A stretch of 64,000 nucleotides of DNA. Source: Candidatus Phyllobacterium onerii. Lineage in GTDB: Bacteria; Pseudomonadota; Alphaproteobacteria; Rhizobiales; Rhizobiaceae. The position numbers were made by a program, and so were the translations under genes. Shown here piece by piece: positions 57,452 through 64,000 of this stretch. The first letter of the stretch is position 1, and each line of letters starts with the position of its first letter. Below the pieces are notes generated by a model. That model searched no databases. It was not told where the DNA came from and was given only the letters and a program-made list of their open reading frames with translations. The stretch lies in the NCBI RefSeq assembly GCF_028331445.1, contig NZ_JAQMHX010000007.1, positions 248,001-312,000 on the forward strand. Direction: 5' to 3'.

Positions 57452-58849
57452 ATGGCACTTCATCCTGACCGACTTTTCCCAATCGAACCCGATGCACGGG
57501 GGATTGCCCGCCGTCTGTTCAGCGCAGTCGAGAGGCTGCCGATCATCTCGCCACATGGTCACACCGATCCGCTTTGGTACGCCAATGACGAAGCTTTTCC
57601 GGACCCGGCGAGCCTGTTCGTCAAGCCAGATCATTATATTTTTCGCATGCTCTACTCGCAGGGTGTGAGGTTGGAAGATCTCGGCGTGCCGCGTCAGGAT
57701 GGAGGCCCGGTGGAAGTTGACGGCCGCAAGATATGGCGGCTGTTTGCGAAGCACTTACATCTGTTTAGGGGCACACCCTCCCGCCTGTGGTTCGAGCATG
57801 GACTGGAAACGGTATTCGGCATTGTGGAGCGGCTTGGCGAGAAGAATGCGGATGCACTTTATGATCGAATTGCAGAGCGCTTGACGGAACCATCCATGCG
57901 TCCGCGGGCGCTCTACAAACAGTTTGGCATCGAAGTCATCTCGACGACGGATGCGGCGACCGATCAACTCGCAGCGCACGATGCGATCTTAAAGTCAGGT
58001 TGGGATGGCCGCGTCGTTCCTGCCTACCGCCCCGATGCCGTCATAGATGCATCGCGTACGGACTTTATCACCAACGTAGAGGATTTCGTTGCACTTGCGG
58101 GCACCAAGCTCGACTATGAGGGGTATATCGAAGCGCATCGTGTGCGCCGTGCTTATTTCAAACGGCGTGGCGCCACGTCTAGCGATCACGGGCATCCGAA
58201 CGCGCGCACTGCTGATCTTTCCGTCTCCGCGGCGTCAGCACTGTTCGAACGAGTGCTGAAAGGCGCTTCGCCTGAAGACGCCGACCTCTTCCGCGCACAG
58301 ATGCTGACGGAAATGGCGCGAATGAGTATCGAAGATGGCCTGGTCATGCAGATTCATCCCGGCTCTTACCGAAATCACAATCCCGCTCTGTTCGAACGGT
58401 TTGGAACGGACAAAGGAGCGGATATTCCGCGCTCTACCGGCTATGTCGAGGAACTGAAACCTCTGCTTGACTCGTTTGGCAACGATGCTCGGCTGACACT
58501 CATCCTCTTCACCCTCGATGAAACCAGTTACAGCCGGGAACTCGCTCCCCTCGCGGGCCATTATCCAGCCTTGCGCCTTGGCCCTGCATGGTGGTTCCAT
58601 GATAGTCCGGAAGGTATGCGCCGCTTCCGTGAACTGACCACCGAGACTGCCGGGTTCTATAATACGGTCGGCTTCAACGACGATACGCGCGCCTATATGT
58701 CCATACCCGCGCGCCATGACATGGCGCGTCGTGTCGACTGCGGGTATCTGGCGCGACTTGTTGCTGATCACAGGTTGGAGGAGGACGAGGCGGTGGAAAT
58801 CGCACATGATCTTGCCTACCGCCTGGCGAAACAAACTTACAAGCTTTGA
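57452..58849 (+). CDS. uxaC: Glucuronate isomerase
   Basis: A 465-residue amidohydrolase-superfamily isomerase that turns D-glucuronate into D-fructuronate (and galacturonate into tagaturonate). The N-terminal PIISPHGHTDPLW near residue 30 holds the metal-binding histidines, and VMQIHPGSYRNHNP near residue 295 and LGPAWWFHDSPEGMRRF near residue 375 are family segments. AAGGA precedes the ATG. It opens the plus-strand operon with uxuB and the ABC genes. Confidence 0.96.
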   Translation: MALHPDRLFPIEPDARGIARRLFSAVERLPIISPHGHTDPLWYANDEAFPDPASLFVKPDHYIFRMLYSQGVRLEDLGVPRQDGGPVEVDGRKIWRLFAKHLHLFRGTPSRLWFEHGLETVFGIVERLGEKNADALYDRIAERLTEPSMRPRALYKQFGIEVISTTDAATDQLAAHDAILKSGWDGRVVPAYRPDAVIDASRTDFITNVEDFVALAGTKLDYEGYIEAHRVRRAYFKRRGATSSDHGHPNARTADLSVSAASALFERVLKGASPEDADLFRAQMLTEMARMSIEDGLVMQIHPGSYRNHNPALFERFGTDKGADIPRSTGYVEELKPLLDSFGNDARLTLILFTLDETSYSRELAPLAGHYPALRLGPAWWFHDSPEGMRRFRELTTETAGFYNTVGFNDDTRAYMSIPARHDMARRVDCGYLARLVADHRLEEDEAVEIAHDLAYRLAKQTYKL

Positions 58850-58876
58850 AATAGAAACCACAATTGCAGGCACAGA

Positions 58877-60358
58877 ATGACTGAAAAGTTCCGCCTCTCC
58901 GACTCGACGCTGCATCGTCTGGCGTCGAATGTGAAGCAACCCGGCTATGATAGAAACCAGGTTCGGATTGGTATCGTGCATCTCGGCATTGGTGCATTCC
59001 ACAGGGCACATCAGGCCGTCTATACGGACAGCGTACTCGCCAGTGGCGACAATCGCTGGGGCATACTGGGTGTTTCGTTACGCAGTGGCGATACGAAAGA
59101 GGCAATCGAACCGCAGGACGGACTTTACACTGTTGCATCCCGCGATGGCGGCGGTGATAGCTTTCGTGTGATTGGCAGTGTCGCAAAAGTTCTGGTTGCA
59201 CCCGAAAATCCGGAGTCGGTACTCGCTGCAATGACAGATCCCGACGTCAGGATCGTTTCCTTGACCGTGACGGAAAAAGGATATTGCTATTCGCCCGCCA
59301 CCGCCTCGCTCGACGAATCTCACGCCGACATCGTCCACGACCTTGCTGATCCTGGTGCCCCGCGCTCGGCTATTGGTTTTATCGTAGAAGCGTTAGCCCG
59401 GCGCCGCGCCAATGGTACCGCGGCTTTCACGCTGTTGTCCTGCGATAACCTCCCGTCCAATGGCGAAACGCTGAAGCGGGTGGTCACACGTTTTGCCGAA
59501 CTACGCGACGCTGGGCTTGGGCGGTATATTGGCGAAAACATTGCCTTTCCCTCGACCATGGTTGACCGGATTGTCCCGGCTACGACCGATGCTGATCGTG
59601 CCACGACGGCCCGGGCTACGGAACTATTCGATGCATGGCCAATCATGACAGAGCCTTTCACACAGTGGGTGGTGGAGGATCATTTTCCTTCCGGCCGTCC
59701 GGCATGGGAGGACTTCGGCGCAACATTCGTCGACAACGTCGATGCGTTTGAACTGATGAAACTCCGGCTCTTGAATGGCAGCCACTCGACCCTGGCTTAT
59801 CTCGGTTATCTCGCCGGTCACGAGACAGTTGCCGATGTGATGAAGGCCGAAGGCTTCAGCGCATTCATTGAAACCATGATGGACGATGAGATCACGTCGA
59901 CACTTCCACCGCTTCCAGGATTTGATCTGGACGCCTACAAGGCTCAGCTACGCGAACGCTTTCGCAACCCGGCGCTGCGCCATCGCACGTGGCAGATCGC
60001 CATGGACGGCTCGCAGAAATTGCCGCAACGCCTGCTGCACACGATCCGGCAGCGTTTGGACCAGAAGAAACCTTTCGACCGTCTCGCTCTCGGCGTCGCC
60101 GGCTGGATGCGCTACGCTACGGGGGTGGACGAAAACGGCAAGCCAATAGATGTGCGCGATCCGCTTGCCGATCAATTCAAGCAGCGCACTACCGGGAAAA
60201 CATCCTCTGACGACCTTATGAATGCCTATCTCGGTCTTGACCAGATCTTCGGTAAAGACCTTCCCGGAAATCTGGAATTTCGCCAAACCGTCGGCCGCGC
60301 CTTGGGAAAGCTTCTAAAGGATGGCGCAGCACGAACCGTTGCCGGCATGACGTCGTAA
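58877..60358 (+). CDS. uxuB: Mannitol dehydrogenase-family oxidoreductase, probable fructuronate reductase
   Basis: A 493-residue NAD(H)-dependent polyol dehydrogenase. The N-terminal Rossmann part has VHLGIGAFHRAHQAVY near residue 35, and the catalytic lysine lies in the ELMKLRLLNGSHSTLAYLG stretch near residue 290. The family includes mannitol, arabinitol and altronate/mannonate dehydrogenases. Its place between uxaC and the ABC importer, with uxuA nearby, points to D-fructuronate reduction to D-mannonate. It starts 27 bases after uxaC. Confidence 0.9.
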   Translation: MTEKFRLSDSTLHRLASNVKQPGYDRNQVRIGIVHLGIGAFHRAHQAVYTDSVLASGDNRWGILGVSLRSGDTKEAIEPQDGLYTVASRDGGGDSFRVIGSVAKVLVAPENPESVLAAMTDPDVRIVSLTVTEKGYCYSPATASLDESHADIVHDLADPGAPRSAIGFIVEALARRRANGTAAFTLLSCDNLPSNGETLKRVVTRFAELRDAGLGRYIGENIAFPSTMVDRIVPATTDADRATTARATELFDAWPIMTEPFTQWVVEDHFPSGRPAWEDFGATFVDNVDAFELMKLRLLNGSHSTLAYLGYLAGHETVADVMKAEGFSAFIETMMDDEITSTLPPLPGFDLDAYKAQLRERFRNPALRHRTWQIAMDGSQKLPQRLLHTIRQRLDQKKPFDRLALGVAGWMRYATGVDENGKPIDVRDPLADQFKQRTTGKTSSDDLMNAYLGLDQIFGKDLPGNLEFRQTVGRALGKLLKDGAARTVAGMTS

Positions 60359-60371
60359 GGCGCGAAAGCCC

Positions 60372-60403
60372 TTGCTATCTCGATCTGATAGATTAATATA
60401 TCA
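60372..60403 (+). promoter_or_regulatory. Internal promoter and 18-bp palindrome before the ABC importer genes
   Basis: TTGCTA (60372-60377) and TAATAT (60394-60399) are 16 bases apart. An 18-base palindrome, TGATAGATTAATATATCA, lies at 60386-60403 and overlaps the -10. It resembles the palindrome in the uxaC promoter in length and AT-rich core (TAATATAT in both). It suggests shared control of catabolic and transport genes. Confidence 0.5.
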
Positions 60404-60479
60404 AATCTCGACTGCGGCCGGATACTGGGAACCCCGGCCATGCCTGAAAACGGGGCGTTGAGCCAACAGGGAGGAAACC

Positions 60480-61661
60480 ATGATCCGCATAACACGCAGA
60501 CAAGCCATTGGCGGTCTGGCAGCAGTCGCCACGCTGCCGGCAACGCGACTATTTGCTCAGTCCAAACTTGCGCTGCCAACCTCACCCGTAACACTGAATA
60601 TCGCCGACGTAGCGGGCAATCTAGCGTTGACGCAGACAGCCATCGAGAATTATGCCAAGGCCAAACCGGAACTTGTATCGAAGATCACCTTCACCAAGGC
60701 GCCAGCTCCGGAGCTTCCGGGCAAGATCAAGGCTCAGCAGGCGGCAAACAGGCTGGATATCGATCTCGTTCTGACAGGTACCGATGCCCTCTCTGCAGGT
60801 ATCGCTCAGGACCTGTGGGTCAAGCTTTTGCCGGATCACTCCGCCTCTCTGCCCGATCTGGCGGCAATCTATCTTGAACCTGCCTATCGCATGCTGGCGC
60901 TCGGCAAGGACGTCGGTGTGGTGGTAACCTATTACCCATCCGGCCCGCTGCTCGAATATATGCCCGACCGCGTCAAAAAGGTACCAACCACGGCGGAAGA
61001 GCTTCTGGCCTGGGCCAAGGAAAACCCCAACAAGTTCCTTTACGCGCGTCCGGCAAATTCCGGCCCCGGCCGCACTTTCCTGATGGGCCTGCCTTACCTC
61101 CTCGGCGACACTGATCCGCGTGATCCGGTAAAAGGCTGGGACAAGACCTGGGCCTATCTCAAGGAACTGCATAAATACATCGAATACTACCCGACCGGCA
61201 CTGCTGCTTTGATGAAGGAACTCGGTGAAGGCACGCGCGACATGACTGTCTCCACGACCGGCTGGGATATCAATCCGCGTGTGCTTGGGGTCGTTCCGAA
61301 GGAAGCGGCAGTCGCGACTCTCAAAGGTTTCCACTGGGTCGCCGACGCCCACTACATGTGCGTTCCGAAAGGCATTGCAGACGACAAGCTTGCGGTACTT
61401 CTCGATATGATGAGCTTCCTGCTGACACCTGAACAACAAGCCTTCACCTATGATCAGGGTTATTTCTATCCGGGTCCGGCTGTGAAGGATGTGCCGATCA
61501 GCATGGCTCCGCAAGAAAGCCAGGATGCGATCGCCGAATTTGGCCGCAAGGAATACGCGGATTGGTTTTCCAACAATCCCGTCGAAATTCCGCTGGAGCC
61601 ATCTTCGATGGTCGTTGCATTCCGTCGTTGGGATGAAGAAGTCGCGGGCAAGAAGTCCTGA
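60480..61661 (+). CDS. ABC transporter substrate-binding protein, likely for a hexuronate
   Basis: A 393-residue periplasmic binding protein of the PotD/extracellular type 1 group. The N terminus is MIRITRRQAIGGLAAVATL, with a twin-arginine pair and a cleavage site after LFA-Q near residue 26, so Tat export is likely. The mature protein shows a two-lobed fold (LDIDLVLTGTDALSAGIAQ; MSFLLTPEQQAFTYDQGYFYPGP, shown here as PEQQAFTYDQG). GGAGG precedes the ATG. Glucuronate or a glucuronate-containing oligosaccharide is inferred from the operon only. Confidence 0.88.
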   Translation: MIRITRRQAIGGLAAVATLPATRLFAQSKLALPTSPVTLNIADVAGNLALTQTAIENYAKAKPELVSKITFTKAPAPELPGKIKAQQAANRLDIDLVLTGTDALSAGIAQDLWVKLLPDHSASLPDLAAIYLEPAYRMLALGKDVGVVVTYYPSGPLLEYMPDRVKKVPTTAEELLAWAKENPNKFLYARPANSGPGRTFLMGLPYLLGDTDPRDPVKGWDKTWAYLKELHKYIEYYPTGTAALMKELGEGTRDMTVSTTGWDINPRVLGVVPKEAAVATLKGFHWVADAHYMCVPKGIADDKLAVLLDMMSFLLTPEQQAFTYDQGYFYPGPAVKDVPISMAPQESQDAIAEFGRKEYADWFSNNPVEIPLEPSSMVVAFRRWDEEVAGKKS

Positions 61662-61723
61662 AATTACCGATCATCACATCATCCGGAGGCCATCCGGATG
61701 ATGTCTGCTTATAAGGGTACCCG

Positions 61724-62791
61724 ATGCTGCTTGCGTCATCGCCATTCAGTGAGATCCGCCTTGACCGGATGAGCCGCGCTTTTGGTTCGCACAATGCGTT
61801 GAAAGATGTATCGCTATCAATCCGCAAGGGCGAATTTATCGCACTGCTCGGGCCGTCGGGTTGTGGCAAATCGACGGCGCTCAACTGCATTGCCGGACTA
61901 TTATCGACGACGGGTGGGGGCATTTTCATCGACGACAAGCGCATCGATACACTAAAGCCGGAGGATCGCGGCTTCGGCATGGTCTTCCAGAATTATGCGC
62001 TGTTTCCCCACATGACGGTTCGCCAAAATATCGGATTCGGCCTCAAGATGCGCAAGGTTGCCAAGGGGGAGATGGAAAAGCGCGTCGAAGAGGCGCTGAA
62101 TCTCGTCCGTCTGCAAGGGCAGGGCCATAAATTGCCGGGGCAATTGTCGGGCGGCCAGCAACAGCGCGTTGCAATTGCACGGGCGATTGTCATTGAGCCG
62201 CCGCTGGTATTGATGGATGAGCCCCTATCCAACCTCGATGCGAAGTTGCGCCTTGAGATGCGTGCGGAAATTCGCCGCATTCACAACCAGCTCGGCGCCA
62301 CCACTGTGTACGTTACCCATGATCAGGACGAGGCCTTGTCGTTGGCGGATCGTGTCGTCGTACTGCGTGATGGTGAAATTCGTCAGGTGGGCGCGCCAAG
62401 CGATCTTTACGAACGACCCGATCATTTGGACGTCGCCGAATTCATGGGCTACCGCAACCGCCTGACCGGCAAGGTCATTGGCACGGATGGCGATCGTACC
62501 AGCGTTGCCGTTGGCAAAGCCGTGTTGGCGGGGACCGCACGGGACAATTTGAAAGTCGGCGATAGCGCCGTTATCGCGGCCCGGGCCGACGACGTCGTTG
62601 CCGGCGAAAAGTCCGATAAAACCGTCGAGGGTGTTGTCGAGACCATCGAATATCGCGGGCGTGAATTCGTTGGAACAGCGCGCACGGCGGAAGGTCTGGA
62701 GCTCGTCTTTCATGCGCCGCAAACGGCTGAGCTTGGCAGTTCGATCTGGCTCTCCATAGATCCGGCGCGTGCGCTGGCTTTTGCGGCGTAA
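61724..62791 (+). CDS. ABC transporter ATPase (PotA/MalK-like)
   Basis: A 355-residue importer ATPase. Walker A GPSGCGKST near residue 46, signature LSGGQQQRVAIARA near residue 140, Walker B VLMDEPLSNLD near residue 162 and the H-loop VTHDQDEAL near residue 198 are all intact. The C-terminal 110 residues form a TOBE-type regulatory domain. It precedes the first permease by 6 bases. Confidence 0.95.
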   Translation: MLLASSPFSEIRLDRMSRAFGSHNALKDVSLSIRKGEFIALLGPSGCGKSTALNCIAGLLSTTGGGIFIDDKRIDTLKPEDRGFGMVFQNYALFPHMTVRQNIGFGLKMRKVAKGEMEKRVEEALNLVRLQGQGHKLPGQLSGGQQQRVAIARAIVIEPPLVLMDEPLSNLDAKLRLEMRAEIRRIHNQLGATTVYVTHDQDEALSLADRVVVLRDGEIRQVGAPSDLYERPDHLDVAEFMGYRNRLTGKVIGTDGDRTSVAVGKAVLAGTARDNLKVGDSAVIAARADDVVAGEKSDKTVEGVVETIEYRGREFVGTARTAEGLELVFHAPQTAELGSSIWLSIDPARALAFAA

Positions 62792-62797
62792 CGGCAA

Positions 62798-63703
62798 ATG
62801 GCGAGCGTTACCTCAACCCCCTTCGACAATCGCATGTCGCTGCGGCAGCGACTGGCGCTACGGGGCATCGATGGTGTCACCCTTCTTGTCCTGCCAGCGG
62901 TATTCTTTCTTCTGGCCGTGTTCATCTATCCCTTCATATACGGGTTGATTTTGTCATTCACACCGGCAGAGGGGGGCGCCTTTGCCAACTATAGCAAATT
63001 CTTCTCCGATCCGTTTCTGTATGACACCATCCTGACCACGCTGTGGCTGGCAGTGCCGGTGACGATCATCAGCATAGCCATCGCGCTACCGGTGGCTTTC
63101 CGCGTGCGGCTGATGACGCATCAGAGGCTTCTCACGACTATTCTGGTCTTGCCAGTGACGCTTGGCACAGTGCTCGTTGCTGAAGGCCTGTTGAACTATC
63201 TCGGCCCACAAGGATGGTTCAGCCGGACGTTGATGCTTCTTGGCGCAATCGACCGGCCACTTAAATTGACCAACAATTATTGGGGCGTTTTCGCGTCCCT
63301 GATCATCACCGGCTTTCCGTTCACGTTTCTGCTTACCCTCTCCTATGTCTCGGGCATCGATCCGGCACTGGAGCAGGCGGCAGCCACGCACGGCGCCAGG
63401 AGCTGGCAGCGCTTCCGTTATGTCATGCTGCCCTTGCTGATTCCCGGTCTTGCCATCGCCTTCTGTCTGTCGTTCGTGCAGGCCTTCGCCGTGTTCCCCT
63501 CGGCCATCCTGCTTGGTGCGCCAGCGGGACCGACGCGCGTCATCTCAATTGCCGCCTATCAGGCAGCCTTCGAGCAGTATGACTATTCCATGGCTTCAGC
63601 CGTCGCGATGATCATGGCAGTGGTGCAATTACTCATCGTCGTGGCGATCCTTGGTATCCGCAATATGTTCTATCGCGGCTCGACCGCGGGCGGAAAGGGC
63701 TGA
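62798..63703 (+). CDS. ABC transporter permease 1 (PotB-like)
   Basis: A 301-residue inner-membrane protein with about six transmembrane segments, the first at about residues 25-48. The EAA loop that docks on the ATPase is EQAAATHGARSWQRFRYVMLP (ends EQAAATHGA and YVMLP) near residue 195. It forms the channel with the following permease, which starts 2 bases after its stop. Confidence 0.94.
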   Translation: MASVTSTPFDNRMSLRQRLALRGIDGVTLLVLPAVFFLLAVFIYPFIYGLILSFTPAEGGAFANYSKFFSDPFLYDTILTTLWLAVPVTIISIAIALPVAFRVRLMTHQRLLTTILVLPVTLGTVLVAEGLLNYLGPQGWFSRTLMLLGAIDRPLKLTNNYWGVFASLIITGFPFTFLLTLSYVSGIDPALEQAAATHGARSWQRFRYVMLPLLIPGLAIAFCLSFVQAFAVFPSAILLGAPAGPTRVISIAAYQAAFEQYDYSMASAVAMIMAVVQLLIVVAILGIRNMFYRGSTAGGKG

Positions 63704-63705
63704 CA

Positions 63706-64000
63706 ATGATCCGTGACACAACCATCGGTGCCAAAATCTGGATCACTGCTGTCTGGGCAGTCGTCGTCTTTTTTATCATCAATCTGTTGGCGATGATCGC
63801 CACCGTTATTATTTCTTCGTTCGGCACACGTTGGCTTGGCACATGGCTACCCGCTGGCTGGACAACGAAGTGGTACTTCACTGCGTGGTCGGAATTCCAG
63901 CTGAGTGACGTGCTTATTGTCACCTTCCAGATTGTTTTTACCGTTGTCGCTTTGTCTGGCCTCCTCGGCGTAACTGCCGCCTATGCGCTGGCACGGCGCG
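63706..64000 (+). CDS. ABC transporter permease 2 (partial, cut by window end)
   Basis: The first 98 codons of a second PotC-like permease, beginning MIRDTTIGAKIWITAVWAVV and running off the right edge without a stop. The first transmembrane segment is at about residues 12-38, and a second begins near residue 72. Its start lies 2 bases after the permease 1 stop, so the pair is translationally coupled. Confidence 0.92.
   Translation, partial: MIRDTTIGAKIWITAVWAVVVFFIINLLAMIATVIISSFGTRWLGTWLPAGWTTKWYFTAWSEFQLSDVLIVTFQIVFTVVALSGLLGVTAAYALARR

Overview
The window is a gene-dense, moderately GC-rich stretch of an alphaproteobacterial chromosome, most likely from the Hyphomicrobiales (Rhizobiales), close to Phyllobacterium/Ochrobactrum/Mesorhizobium. 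The reasons are the order chvG-hprK-EIIA(Man)-ptsH-ahcY-divL-tsaE-murU-addB-addA-trxA-folC-accD-trpA-trpB-trpF, a short HPr kinase, a rhizobial-type PmtA after dnaJ, a TsaE-sugar kinase fusion, CtrA-type boxes, and typical rhizobial intergenic repeats. The species is an inference; there is no rRNA or other marker here.

Layout. 1-3.2 kb: end of the ChvG sensor kinase, then the regulatory PTS (HprK, EIIA, HPr) and ahcY behind a candidate SahR operator. 3.3-14.7 kb: a DivL-like pseudo-histidine kinase, a TsaE-AmgK fusion, MurU (cell-wall sugar recycling) and the AddAB recombination nuclease. 14.9-24.6 kb: trxA, then a long minus-strand block: folC, accD, trpA, trpB, trpF, a YdcF-like protein, a YgjP-like metallopeptidase, a DUF2852 protein, a BenE-type transporter and a hydrolase. 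24.8-30.6 kb: translation genes infC, rpmI, rplT, pheS, pheT with several leader and terminator structures. 30.7-36.8 kb: a carbohydrate ABC importer containing a rare-looking ATPase-permease fusion, divergent from a ROK repressor. 36.8-42.2 kb: a mixed set (Asp-beta-hydroxylase-like protein, aldo/keto reductase, LysR regulator, Gfo/Idh oxidoreductase between two repeats, M48 protease). 42.4-47.1 kb: dnaK and dnaJ separated by an unrecognised gene, then pmtA. 47.1-55 kb: FMN reductase, pyrF, DUF1330 protein, PHB depolymerase, a transglutaminase-like peptidase behind two CtrA boxes, comM, gshB, a 274-bp nested palindrome and a short rlpA. 55.2-64 kb: a complete glucuronate-to-KDG locus (GntR regulator, uxuA, uxaC, uxuB) with an ABC importer whose second permease runs off the end.

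Working together. The left part is core cell physiology: envelope sensing, nitrogen/carbon PTS signalling, the methyl cycle, peptidoglycan recycling and DNA repair. The two ABC loci are accessory sugar uptake and catabolism modules, each with its own local repressor and a visible candidate operator. I see no CRISPR array, tRNA, rRNA, prophage, transposase or integrase. The least explained signals are the nested palindrome at 54.1-54.4 kb, the twin covarying hairpins before rpmI and pheS, and the orphan gene between dnaK and dnaJ.
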